Assembly: GCF_900143015.1 (NCBI RefSeq)
Contig: NZ_FSRT01000001.1
Span: forward strand, 372,001-436,000
From: Fibrobacter sp. UWB11
Lineage (GTDB): Bacteria > Fibrobacterota > Fibrobacteria > Fibrobacterales > Fibrobacteraceae
DNA: 64,000 nt
Direction: 5' to 3'
Position 1 is the first letter of the stretch. Every line of letters starts with the position of its first letter. The translations under genes were made by a program, and so were the position numbers. Below, piece after piece: positions 49,309-60,281 of this stretch. The notes under the pieces were generated by a model. It saw nothing but the letters and a program-made list of their open reading frames with translations. It made no database searches and was not told the DNA's origin.

Positions 49309-50709
49309 GTGAATCCAGAAGTTGCCGTAAAGATTTTTGAAGCTGGCAAAAGTGCCGGTGCAGACTTTGTCGAAATTTTCGAAGAAGAAACGCGAAGCTC
49401 GAGCCTCGGTTTGAAAGACCGTCAGATTGAAACGGCAACTGCGGGTACCGAATATGGTATCGGTGTTCGTCTTTTGTACGGGACGGAAGTCCTGTATGGC
49501 TTTACAAGCGATGATAGCGAAGAAGCTCTGATTAAGCTCGTGAAGACGCTTGCGTTCGGGCGTATCGCTGCCGCCGCTGGTGGCGTGGGTTCTGCGGCCA
49601 AGCCGTTTGAGTTTGCTCCTGAAAAGCGCATTTGCGATTATAACGTAGCTGCATACCAAGACCCGCGTGTGCTCGGCCAAGCTATAAAGCAAGACTTCTT
49701 GTTCCGTGCGGACAAGACCGCTCGTGCGCTATCACCGAAGATAGCGCAAGTGGGCGCGAGTGTGACTGATAGCTGTACATCGATTTCTCTCATGAACAGT
49801 GAAGGCTTGCATCTCGAAATGACGCGCGGTCGCTTGCGCGTGAACGTCAATGTGACGGCAACAGATGGAACGGAACGTTTGACAACGCATGAGGCTCCGG
49901 GCGCTCTTGGCGGTTATGAACTTTTAGCCAATTATTCCCCGGAAGCGTTGGCCACAGAATGTGGCGAGCGCGTGCTGCGCATGCTTGATGCTGGCTATAT
50001 CACTGGCGGTCAGATGCCTGTTGTCATGGGCAATGGCTTTGGTGGTGTGATATTCCACGAAGCTTGCGGACATCCGCTGGAAACAGAATCAATCCGTCGC
50101 AGTGCAAGCCCGTTCTGCGGAAAGCTTGGTGAAGCCATTGGACAATCTTGCCTTACTGCAATTGATGATGGCACGATGGATGGTGTATGGGGTAGCCTCA
50201 AGTATGATGATGAAGGTACGCCTACACAACGCACGGTTCTGATTGAAAACGGTATTTTGAAAACGTACATGAGCGATCGCGTGGGGGCTGCCGAAGTAGG
50301 TGTTGCCCGTACGGGTAGTGCTCGCCGTGAAAGTTACAAGTATGCGCCTGTAAGCCGTATGCGCAATACGTTCATTGCTCCGGGCAAGGATTCGCTCGAT
50401 TCTATGATTGCTAGCGTGGATAACGGACTTTATGCGGCCCGCATGGCTGGCGGTTCTGTGAACCCGGCAACAGGCGAGTTCAACTTTGCTGTTGACGAAG
50501 GCTATGTTATCCGTAATGGCAAAATCTGCGAACCGGTTCGTGGTGCTACACTTATTGGCAAAGGCCACGAAATCATGCCGCGTATAAGCATGGTCGGTAC
50601 GGATTTTGAACAAGCTGCTGGCGTTTGTGGAGCCTCTTCAGGACATGTGCCGGTAACGGTGGGGCAGCCCTCCATCAAGGTTGACCAAATCCTAGTCGGT
50701 GGGCGGTAG
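49309..50709 (+). CDS. tldD: Metalloprotease TldD/PmbA family (TldD)
   Basis: 466 residues starting with GTG one base after the hisF stop. The zinc motif HEACGH (HExxxH) within GVIFHEACGHPLE identifies the TldD subunit of the TldD/TldE peptidase. Further signs are ARTGSARRESYKYAPVSRMRN and a late GKGHEIMPRISMVG. TldD/E degrade unfolded or modified peptides, for example antitoxins and microcin precursors. The TldE (PmbA) partner is not in this window. It ends the methyltransferase-trxA-hisF-tldD unit, with a terminator 34 bp downstream. Confidence 0.95.
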   Translation: MNPEVAVKIFEAGKSAGADFVEIFEEETRSSSLGLKDRQIETATAGTEYGIGVRLLYGTEVLYGFTSDDSEEALIKLVKTLAFGRIAAAAGGVGSAAKPFEFAPEKRICDYNVAAYQDPRVLGQAIKQDFLFRADKTARALSPKIAQVGASVTDSCTSISLMNSEGLHLEMTRGRLRVNVNVTATDGTERLTTHEAPGALGGYELLANYSPEALATECGERVLRMLDAGYITGGQMPVVMGNGFGGVIFHEACGHPLETESIRRSASPFCGKLGEAIGQSCLTAIDDGTMDGVWGSLKYDDEGTPTQRTVLIENGILKTYMSDRVGAAEVGVARTGSARRESYKYAPVSRMRNTFIAPGKDSLDSMIASVDNGLYAARMAGGSVNPATGEFNFAVDEGYVIRNGKICEPVRGATLIGKGHEIMPRISMVGTDFEQAAGVCGASSGHVPVTVGQPSIKVDQILVGGR

Positions 50710-50742
50710 CCGTTTACCGCATTTCCTATCCATGAAAATGGA

Positions 50743-50770
50743 AAAAGCCCTCGCAAAGAGGGCTTTTGAG
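50743..50770 (+). terminator. Terminator of the tldD operon
   Basis: AAAAGCCCTC / GAGGGCTTTT around a five-base loop. Confidence 0.9.
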
Positions 50771-51111
50771 TATTATGGGTTGTCATCGCGAATAAAGTAC
50801 AAAACGATTTCGAATAAAACAAGAAAGTTGTGTAAAAAAGAAACAACGGCATCTCGTGAGAGGTGCCGTTGTTTTGGTGTATGGGATGTTTGGTTTTGTA
50901 TTCATAAAATAGTTTAATTTGGAATATTATTCCTTATTTTTGGTACTTTTCCGATGTAAAGCTTTACAACGCTTTCTTTGTTTTTTAATGATGGTTTTGA
51001 GTCTCTAAAAGGCCTGTAAAATAGTTTTTTAAGAAAATAATTGACTTTTTTAGCTCAAAAAAGGCTTTTTTGTTAATAACCAGGATTTTTATTTTTTAAT
51101 ATTGATATATA
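50768..51111 (+). other. tldD to nucleotidyltransferase intergenic region
   Basis: No protein gene is supported. A second terminator-like hairpin AACAACGGCA / TGCCGTTGTT followed by TT lies at 50842-50874, about 75 bp past the tldD terminator; a short untranslated RNA between them is conceivable. The remaining 230 bp are AT-rich, with TTGACT near 51040 and TATATAATG at the start of the next gene. Confidence 0.45.
50842..50874 (+). terminator. Orphan terminator-like hairpin
   Basis: 10-bp arms AACAACGGCA / TGCCGTTGTT with TCTCGTGAGAGG between them (itself able to pair) and a short T-run. No CDS ends between it and the tldD terminator. Confidence 0.6.
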
Positions 51112-52287
51112 ATGAATCAATTAGAAAATGAAGCGTTGTATGAACTTTTGCGGATTGCCGTTGACAATAATGGCTCTCGTCGTAGTTTGTCGCATAATTT
51201 GAGTTCAGAGGCGTGGAAAAAATTACATATAGAATGTATTAAGAATCTTTTGGTGGGTGTTGTTTATCGAGCTATAAGTCTTTTGCCTCGCGAACAGCAA
51301 CCTCCACTTGAAATTGCGTTTCAATGGGCTAGTGAAGCGGAAACCATAAAGGGGCAAAATAGGCTCTTGAATGCGGAAGCCGCCCGTCTTACCGAACTTT
51401 TTGCGGCGCAAGGTCGTAAAACGGCTGTGCTTAAGGGACCTGCCAATGCTTGTCTTTATCCTGATCCTTATATGCGGCAAGTTGGAGATATAGATTTGTG
51501 GGTTGATGGTGGCCGTAAAAGCGTTCTAGATTTGTTGAAGAACATGGGGTATGAAATTCCTGAAAAGGATCTAGTCGTACCGCATCATGTTCATTTACAT
51601 CCAGTAGAAAACGATATTCCCGTTGAAATTCATTTCCGTCCGTCTTCTGGAATTTGGAATCCCTTTTCTGGGGCTCGTCTTTTGCGTTTTTTGGAAAAAG
51701 AAATCCAGAATGTTGAACGAGTCAGTGAAGGTTTTTGTGTCCCGACGATGAAATTTGCGCTTGTTATGCAATTGGCTCATATCCAGCGGCATTTTGTTTC
51801 TGGCGGTATTGGTTTTAAACAAATTATAGACTACTATATATTGCTAGTTCATTCAACTGAGGACGATCTGCGTGAAATTTCGAATAGACTTTCGGAATTT
51901 GGGCTTTTGCATGGCTGTCGTGCTCTCATGTGGGTTTTGGGCAATGTGTTTGGGCTTGATAAGTCCAAGATGCTCTGTAAACCGAATGAAAAGAGTGGAC
52001 GAAAGATGTTGGCTGTAATTCTTGAAGGTGGAAATTTTGGCTTTTATGCAGCGGAGCGGTTGAAAGACTCTTCGATGAACGTTTTGCTGCGTTGGTTAAA
52101 ACATCGATTGTTTTTTGTACGGAAAATGTGGTATTCCCCGTTTGAGGTCTTGTGCAGAGAACTTGATTATTGGTTTCACTTTATCAAGACGATTGGTTTA
52201 AGAATTAAGACTCGTCGATTCTCTCTATGGAGTATGTACCATAACAAAGCTAATTCTGATCGAAGAAAATCGCTCTGTGAAAAATAA
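51112..52287 (+). CDS. NTP_transf_5-type nucleotidyltransferase family protein
   Basis: 391 residues, cytosolic. It shows the PF14907-type arrangement: a helical N-terminus, LLNAEAARLTELFAAQGRKT, AVLKGPANACLYPDP, the metal-binding DIDLWVDGG, PHHVHLHPVENDIPVEIHF, and a helical C-terminal half with LVMQLAHIQRHFV. Family members are found with polysaccharide and surface gene clusters; substrates are unknown. TATATAATG at the start leaves no room for a ribosome-binding site, again suggesting a short or absent leader. It is AT-richer than clpB. Confidence 0.85.
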   Translation: MNQLENEALYELLRIAVDNNGSRRSLSHNLSSEAWKKLHIECIKNLLVGVVYRAISLLPREQQPPLEIAFQWASEAETIKGQNRLLNAEAARLTELFAAQGRKTAVLKGPANACLYPDPYMRQVGDIDLWVDGGRKSVLDLLKNMGYEIPEKDLVVPHHVHLHPVENDIPVEIHFRPSSGIWNPFSGARLLRFLEKEIQNVERVSEGFCVPTMKFALVMQLAHIQRHFVSGGIGFKQIIDYYILLVHSTEDDLREISNRLSEFGLLHGCRALMWVLGNVFGLDKSKMLCKPNEKSGRKMLAVILEGGNFGFYAAERLKDSSMNVLLRWLKHRLFFVRKMWYSPFEVLCRELDYWFHFIKTIGLRIKTRRFSLWSMYHNKANSDRRKSLCEK

Positions 52288-52302
52288 AGATGTTCTGCCG
52301 GT

Positions 52303-52339
52303 GTTTCAAAAAAATGCTTTGAGCCTTTGCTTTTGAAAC
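52303..52339. promoter_or_regulatory. Inverted repeat GTTTCAAAA / TTTTGAAAC, candidate enhancer site
   Basis: 9-bp arms separated by 19 bp, centred about 130 bp upstream of the expected sigma54 start of clpB, the usual distance for an activator of sigma54. Confidence 0.4.
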
Positions 52340-52424
52340 GTTTGCGTGTTATTTTTTGAATAGGTGGGGAGCTTTTTTGAGCTGATTTCGGCTCTTTGGG
52401 GATGTTTGATGCGAATTTCCTTTT

Positions 52425-52441
52425 TTGGCACGCGGTTTGCT
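52425..52441 (+). promoter_or_regulatory. Sigma54 (-24/-12) promoter of clpB
   Basis: TTGGCACGCGGTTTGCT matches the consensus YTGGCACG-N4-TTGCW without mismatch; GG and GC are 10 bp apart. It lies 36 bp before the clpB ATG, leaving a short leader with GCGAGG as ribosome-binding site. Confidence 0.75.
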
Positions 52442-52476
52442 TTTAAACTGGGGAAAAAAGAAAAAGCGAGGATAAA

Positions 52477-55044
<2,568 letters not shown>

Positions 55045-55050
55045 TAGGCG

Positions 55051-55758
55051 TTAAAGCGCTGTCATAACGTAAAGAGCAATGGTTTTTATATCATTGTTCT
55101 TTTCTTGCATTACGCCCACGTCAAAGTCAATGCGAATGTGGGTTCCGCCGAATGTCAGCTCAAATTTCGGGATGATATCGACCATAAAGTCTTGGCGGAG
55201 ATTGCCTATGCTGGCCGAAGAGTTGATTTCAAGGAAGATGCGGAACATTTGTCCGAAAACGAGAGTCGGTATCATTGCTCCAGAAAACTTGACATAGCCT
55301 TCTTCGCCGTTGTACTTTGTAGCCCCGTCGAGGAATCCTGCGCGAAGTTCATAGTAGTTGGCAAAGCATTTTGCAATGAACTGTTGTGTTCCTACGGTGA
55401 ATACGATTGCGCTTGCACTGATGTCGCTCAAGTCCAAGTATCCATCAAAAGCAAGGAAAGAACTTGGTTTGTAACGGTAACGGACACCAAGGTCTAGGGC
55501 AGTCCTTGTTTCGTTTAATTGATTGTACGTGTTGATATCGAGCTTTGCGCCGACGTCAAATTGCTTGTTGAGTCGGGTCGTAAAGTTGATGGGGAAGAGT
55601 ACGTTTGAGTTGAAGGGACTACGGATGCCGATGCCGAGCCCGATCTTTGGCGATGGGCGACTTTCGGGACCGAAGGTGTACCGCATGTCCCACATGTGGT
55701 CGAGTGCAAAAGCGTTTGTTGCTAAAAAGGCAAATAGTAGGCAAAGAAAGTGCTTCAT
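55051..55758 (-). CDS. Outer-membrane beta-barrel protein of unknown function
   Basis: 235 residues from ATG 55758 (MKHFLCLLFAFLATNAFALD, signal peptide cleaved at AFA). The mature protein is a regular series of amphipathic beta-strands (KIGLGIGIRSPFNSNVLFPINF, split by turns; LDLGVRYRYKPSSFLAFDGYL; YELRAGFLDGA; FELTFGGTHIRIDFDVGVM), ending TIALYVMTAL. This is a small barrel typical of transporter or structural OMPs. A much longer in-frame reading upstream runs antisense through hisC and is rejected. An exact TAACTTTG box starts 14 bp before the ATG. No specific family is recognised. Confidence 0.78.
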   Translation of the reverse strand: MKHFLCLLFAFLATNAFALDHMWDMRYTFGPESRPSPKIGLGIGIRSPFNSNVLFPINFTTRLNKQFDVGAKLDINTYNQLNETRTALDLGVRYRYKPSSFLAFDGYLDLSDISASAIVFTVGTQQFIAKCFANYYELRAGFLDGATKYNGEEGYVKFSGAMIPTLVFGQMFRIFLEINSSASIGNLRQDFMVDIIPKFELTFGGTHIRIDFDVGVMQEKNNDIKTIALYVMTAL

Positions 55759-55764
55759 GTTCAT

Positions 55765-55772
55765 CAAAGTTA
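55765..55772 (-). promoter_or_regulatory. Candidate -7 box TAACTTTG for the outer-membrane protein gene
   Basis: Exact TAnnTTTG on the minus strand; only 6 bp separate it from ATG 55758, which predicts a leaderless mRNA. Confidence 0.5.
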
Positions 55773-55824
55773 GATAAATCCGCTGGTAAAAGCTAAATTT
55801 ACATGCGTTAAAATGGAGGTATTT

Positions 55825-56910
55825 GTGGTCGATCCGCGTCCAGAACTTTCTAAACTTTCCGATTATGTCCCTGGCAAGTCCATCGACGAAATTCGTGAAC
55901 GTTATGGTCTTAAGAATGTTGTAAAACTCGCGTCTAACGAGAACCCGCTGGGCGCTTCTCCGAAGGCGGTGGAAGCGTTTCATGAAATTGCAAATTCCTT
56001 GCACTTGTACCCGCGTGGTGATGCTCCAAAGCTTATTGACGATATTGCCAAAAGATTTGGCGTGAACAAGAATCAGGTTGTTATTGGTAACGGTTCTGAT
56101 GAAATCATCGACATGGTGGGTAAGGCTTTTATCCGTCAGGGTGATAATTGCGTAGGCATTACGCCGACGTTCTCCGTGTACAAGTTTACGACGCTTTCGA
56201 ACGGAGCCGATTTTATTGGCGTGGGTGAAGGTGAAGAAAAAGCTAGCCTTGATAAGCTTGCTGCAGCTATCAATGAAAAGACGCGCGTGGCTTTCATTTG
56301 CAACCCGAACAACCCGACCGGTCACTATTACACCGAAGCTGAAATCCGCAGCTTCCTTGCGAAAGTGCCGTCGAACGTTCTCGTGTTCTTGGACGAAGCT
56401 TATGCTGAATTTGCAACGGCTGCTGATTATCCGAAGATGGCTCCGCTGCTTTCGGAATACCCGAACTTGTTCCTCAACCGCACTTTCAGTAAGATTTACG
56501 GTTTGGCTGGGCTCCGTGTGGGTTATGCCATTGCAAATGCTGAAGTTGTCCGTCACATGTGGAAAATCAAGCCGCCGTTTGACGTGAACCAAGCCGCTCA
56601 GGTGGCCGCTGTGGCAGCTCTTGCCGATACCGCTCACGTTGAAGCGACACGCAAGAACAACGCGGTTGGCTTTGAGTATTTGAACCGTGAACTTAGTGCG
56701 CTTGGTTTCAAGGTGCTTCCGACGCAGGCAAACTTTATTTGTGTAAATGTCGGCCCAAAGGCTCGCGACTTGGTCGCTTTCTTGGAACAGAACGGCATGA
56801 TTGTTCGCGGTCTTACGAGTTTTGGCATGCCGGAACATATCCGTATCACGGTGGGCAAGCCTGAAGAAAACGAACTCCTTGTTTCGCTTGTCAAGAAGTG
56901 GGTTGGCTAG
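55825..56910 (+). CDS. hisC: Histidinol-phosphate aminotransferase
   Basis: PLP-dependent aminotransferase class I/II; converts imidazole acetol-phosphate to histidinol phosphate. I prefer GTG 55825 (361 residues), because GGAGG lies 5 nt before it; ATG 55813 overlaps that GGAGG and would add MEVF. Motifs: KLASNENPLGASP, GNGSDEIIDMVGKAF, CNPNNPTGHYY, LDEAYAEF, and the PLP lysine in RTFSKIYGLAGLRVGYA. It ends in VGKPEEN. It is first of a hisC-hisN pair (9-bp gap). A TAAATTTA box is at 55794-55801. Confidence 0.95.
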   Translation: MVDPRPELSKLSDYVPGKSIDEIRERYGLKNVVKLASNENPLGASPKAVEAFHEIANSLHLYPRGDAPKLIDDIAKRFGVNKNQVVIGNGSDEIIDMVGKAFIRQGDNCVGITPTFSVYKFTTLSNGADFIGVGEGEEKASLDKLAAAINEKTRVAFICNPNNPTGHYYTEAEIRSFLAKVPSNVLVFLDEAYAEFATAADYPKMAPLLSEYPNLFLNRTFSKIYGLAGLRVGYAIANAEVVRHMWKIKPPFDVNQAAQVAAVAALADTAHVEATRKNNAVGFEYLNRELSALGFKVLPTQANFICVNVGPKARDLVAFLEQNGMIVRGLTSFGMPEHIRITVGKPEENELLVSLVKKWVG

Positions 56911-56919
56911 GAGCTTACT

Positions 56920-57756
56920 ATGGAAAATCGCGAAATTGCAAAGGCCGGTGTCGCTCCCGAGAATCTGGAACTTTTGAAGATTGCGCTCAAGACGGCGGAA
57001 CTTGCCGAAGAGAACATCCTTAAGTTTTACCAGAACGATGTGGGCGTCGAATGGAAGGCTGACAAGACTCCCGTGACGATTGCGGACAAGGGAACGGAAG
57101 AACTCGCCCGCAAATTCTGGGCGAAGGAAACGCCTGGCTTTGGCGTCATTGGCGAAGAATTCGGCATTGAAAGCCCGGATGCGGAATACCAGTGGGTGAT
57201 TGACCCGATTGACGGCACTAAATCGTTTATCCACGGTGTGCCTTTGTTCGGAACGCTAATTGGTCTTTACCACAAGAACGTTCCGATTGCAAGCGTGATT
57301 CGCTTACCTGCAATGAAAAGCGCTGTGTGGGCGGTGAATGGCGGCGGCGCATTCTTGGATGGCCGTGAAGTTCGCGCTTCGAAGGTATCGCAGTTGAGTG
57401 ATGCGCTTGTGCTTTCGGGAACGGTCAATACAATGGAAGACAAGGGCTTTGGCGAAGGCTTTACGAAACTCCGCCGCAGTGCTCGCTTGCATCGCGGTTG
57501 GGGCGATTGCTACGGCTATTACCTTGTGGTTGCAGGCCGTGCCGAAATTATGGTGGATCCGGTCGTTTCGCTGTGGGACATTGCTCCGTTCCCGCTCTTG
57601 ATGAAGGAAGCGGGTGGCAAGTTCAGTACCATCGATGGCAAGACGGAACTCTTCGACGCAAACGGTAAGCCAACGGCTCCGATTTACGAAGGCTTCACAA
57701 GCATTGCGACGAACGGGCTCTTGCACAATGTTGCACTCGATTGCTTGAAAAAGTAG
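56920..57756 (+). CDS. hisN: Histidinol-phosphatase, inositol monophosphatase family
   Basis: 278 residues; Mg-dependent phosphatase that dephosphorylates histidinol phosphate, directly after the HisC step. Metal ligands lie in GEEFG, WVIDPIDGTKSFIHG (family signature DPxDGT) and SLWDIAPFPLLMKEAGG (second signature WDxAP). Linkage to hisC supports HisN over inositol or fructose bisphosphatase. Its likely terminator lies beyond the end of comEC, within that gene's antisense strand. Confidence 0.92.
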   Translation: MENREIAKAGVAPENLELLKIALKTAELAEENILKFYQNDVGVEWKADKTPVTIADKGTEELARKFWAKETPGFGVIGEEFGIESPDAEYQWVIDPIDGTKSFIHGVPLFGTLIGLYHKNVPIASVIRLPAMKSAVWAVNGGGAFLDGREVRASKVSQLSDALVLSGTVNTMEDKGFGEGFTKLRRSARLHRGWGDCYGYYLVVAGRAEIMVDPVVSLWDIAPFPLLMKEAGGKFSTIDGKTELFDANGKPTAPIYEGFTSIATNGLLHNVALDCLKK

Positions 57757-57774
57757 GCGATCACGAGAGGGTGG

Positions 57775-57792
57775 TGCCCGCTTTCGCGGGCA
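57775..57792. repeat. TGCCCGC-TTTC-GCGGGCA dispersed palindrome
   Basis: 7-bp arms followed by TGAC. On the minus strand it reads GTCATGCCCGC, the family word. There is no T-run. Confidence 0.75.
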
Positions 57793-57803
57793 TGACAAGC
57801 TGT

Positions 57804-60206
57804 TTACCACATTGTTGTATAGCTTATAGAATCAGGGACGAACGTGAACGTTATCGTCCCTTTTTTTGCTGTGTTGATGTAGGGAATGTTTAGCGAGTCG
57901 AGGCGGTCGGTGACTTGCTTGTGCGGGTGACGGAATTTGTTCTTGCGACCGCTTGGGATGATGGCATACGTGGGGGAGACGGCGTTCAAGAACGGTACGC
58001 TGCTAGACGTTTTGGAACCATGGTGTCCGAGTTTCAGCACATCGCTTTTCAGATAAGCGTCTGTCTTCATGATTTCTTTTTCGCCTTTGATGGTGAGGTC
58101 TCCGGTGAGGACTGCTGAATGCCCAAGCCCCTTGAGCCGAAGCGTGATGCTTCCTTCGTTCGCTTCGACGCAAACGTCGTTTCGCGGGTGGACTGTTCGC
58201 ATTTCGAAGTAGTTTTCTTTCCACAGAATGCCGCGATGGATGTTGCGGATGGGGACGTTCCTTTTGCGGGCTTCACTGAGAACTTGTTGCCAGTCGGGTT
58301 TGCTCTCTTTCATGGAACAATCGCTTGTCCAAAGTTCTTTGACGGGGAACATTTTCAAAATAGATTTTGCGCCTCCGAAATGGTCTTTGTCGGGGTGGGT
58401 GATAATGAGTGCATCGAGTTCTCGTACACCGATATGGTGCAAAAATGGTACAATGATGTCTTTGCCGGAATCTTGGCGACTGTTGTCGCCAGCGTCAATG
58501 AGAAAATGTTTGCCAGATGGCGTCTTGACGAGATGGCTGTCGCCTTGCCCGACGTCAATTGTTGTGAGAGTCCATGATGGGTGTAAAACTTCGTGATAGC
58601 TGTTGTATGCAAAAATGGCTGAAGTGACGAGAATGTACAAAAAAACGTACTTGCGGGCGATATAGTTTTTGCGGCAAACAGGCAATAGTATAATTAATCC
58701 TCCAAGTGCAATGAGTGCGGCAGGCGAAAAAGGCCCGACTGTTGTTGAAGCGGCTGCGCCATCCGATAAAATTCTCGTGAGGAGTGAGGCTAATCGTAAA
58801 AAGAATCGTGCTGTTGCGCAAAATGTTCCGCTGATAAAGTCAACGGGTGAAAGTTGCGCGAAAAGGCCTGCCTGCATGCCGAGCGAAATGGCGGGAACGA
58901 TGATGATGTTTCCAAACCATGCAAATGGCGAAAGTGTTTTAAAATGGTGAATGAGGAACGGAGCTGTCGCAAGAGTCGCGCAGAGTGTGACGTATGTTGG
59001 GTCGATAGCGAATGCTTGGAATTTTTGCCAAAGTTTATTTTGCTTGAGGCTGTCGGGCAACAGCTTTGTCGGGTTATGCGGTGTCCCTATGATGATTCCT
59101 GCTGTGGCTGCAAAAGAAAGCTGAAATCCTGGATTCCATATAACGTTTGGTTCCGGTAGAATGATAAGGAGTAATGCTATTCCTAGACTGTTTAGCGTAT
59201 TTGCGGGCTTTCCAAATAAAGTGCCAATTTGCGGAATGGCAAACATCATGACGGCGCGACGAACGGCGGGTGAGCCGCCTGTTACGGGAACGTAAACCGC
59301 GAGGAGCGCCGTTGCAATGAAAATGACGATTTTGTGCGGTAGGCCTGTGGCTTTAAGAAATATCATGAGCATTCCCGCGAGCAAAACGACGTGGAAACCG
59401 CTAATTGCAAGTACATGTACAAGCCCGGAACGCTGAAAATCGCTTCGCAGCACTTCTGGAATTCCGGAGCGATCACCCGCCAATAACCCCATCAGGAGCC
59501 CTGTTTCAGCGGGGTCGAGAAACTTTGCAAATCGCCTTTGCAAAAATTGCCGGAATTCAAAAAAGCTCCGTTCGAACGTCCAATTGCCCTGATATGCAGT
59601 CCACCGTTTGAACTTGCCGTATGCAGCGAGTCCTTGTGAATTTAGCCACCCTTGCGTATCAAAAGCTCCAGGAACGCTCGGCGGCATTACTGGATACCAT
59701 GAGGCCTCAAAACAAATGGAATCTCCCGGCAATGGAAGATCTGGCAAGTTTCGCTTTTCGGTCAGGCGTACTTTATAATACCTTCCGCGCGCATTTCCAA
59801 TAGCGGTTTCCTCGGCAGAATTCGAAACACTGATTATAAACGCGGTTCCTTTGGGGCGCGGTAGCCTAGATTCGACTTTTCCGCACCCTGAATTGCCGAT
59901 GGCATCATTTTTGCCTGTTACCTCACTAGTAAATTGCTCGCCTTGTGGCTCTAAAATTCTAGGAATTCCCTCATGAACAATAATTCCTATTGCCATGGTC
60001 ACAAAAATCACCCATTGCAGGTGCCGACGGAAGGAATGAGTGAGCAAAAACACCATTCCAAGCAGAAAAATGGCGAAATTTGGCATGTCTAGGGCTGCCA
60101 AAGTCGCTGTTAAAACGATGGCGCTCACAAGAGCGGGTTTCCCGTCCAATGGTGCAATGAGCTCTTTAAACGCCATAAATATTTTTTCTTTAATATTTTT
60201 TTTCAT
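57804..60206 (-). CDS. comEC: ComEC/Rec2-family DNA-uptake channel
   Basis: Polytopic inner-membrane protein, about 800 residues. The N-terminus has membrane helices and a DUF4131-type OB-like domain. The Competence domain (HVLAISGFHVVLLAGML onwards) has many helices. The C-terminal metallo-beta-lactamase-like domain carries TIDVGQGDSHLVKTPSG, LIDAGDN, ITHPDKDHFGG and LKLGHHGSKTSS, all nuclease-type motifs present. ATG 60206 (MKKNIKEKIFMAFKE) is chosen; ATG 60176 is possible. A longer reading upstream would overlap the divergent metzincin gene. It suggests competence for transformation. Its last codons double as the hisN terminator. Confidence 0.93.
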   Translation of the reverse strand: MKKNIKEKIFMAFKELIAPLDGKPALVSAIVLTATLAALDMPNFAIFLLGMVFLLTHSFRRHLQWVIFVTMAIGIIVHEGIPRILEPQGEQFTSEVTGKNDAIGNSGCGKVESRLPRPKGTAFIISVSNSAEETAIGNARGRYYKVRLTEKRNLPDLPLPGDSICFEASWYPVMPPSVPGAFDTQGWLNSQGLAAYGKFKRWTAYQGNWTFERSFFEFRQFLQRRFAKFLDPAETGLLMGLLAGDRSGIPEVLRSDFQRSGLVHVLAISGFHVVLLAGMLMIFLKATGLPHKIVIFIATALLAVYVPVTGGSPAVRRAVMMFAIPQIGTLFGKPANTLNSLGIALLLIILPEPNVIWNPGFQLSFAATAGIIIGTPHNPTKLLPDSLKQNKLWQKFQAFAIDPTYVTLCATLATAPFLIHHFKTLSPFAWFGNIIIVPAISLGMQAGLFAQLSPVDFISGTFCATARFFLRLASLLTRILSDGAAASTTVGPFSPAALIALGGLIILLPVCRKNYIARKYVFLYILVTSAIFAYNSYHEVLHPSWTLTTIDVGQGDSHLVKTPSGKHFLIDAGDNSRQDSGKDIIVPFLHHIGVRELDALIITHPDKDHFGGAKSILKMFPVKELWTSDCSMKESKPDWQQVLSEARKRNVPIRNIHRGILWKENYFEMRTVHPRNDVCVEANEGSITLRLKGLGHSAVLTGDLTIKGEKEIMKTDAYLKSDVLKLGHHGSKTSSSVPFLNAVSPTYAIIPSGRKNKFRHPHKQVTDRLDSLNIPYINTAKKGTITFTFVPDSISYTTMW
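57834..57867 (+). terminator. Terminator of hisC-hisN within the 3' end of comEC
   Basis: AGGGACGA / TCGTCCCT arms around ACGTGAACGTTA, then seven T on the plus strand; on the minus strand it codes for KKGTITFTFVPD. Confidence 0.75.
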
Positions 60207-60281
60207 TTTCTCAATTCTTTTGTATTTTAAGTGAGTCTGTATTTTATACACGCTTTTGAGGAGTGTTTGGATTAGGAGTTT

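Noticed and set aside
55765-57234. N-terminal extension of the outer-membrane protein frame through hisC (727 codons in total)
   Set aside because: The extension is antisense to hisC and part of hisN. A signal peptide and promoter box at 55758-55772 define the real start.
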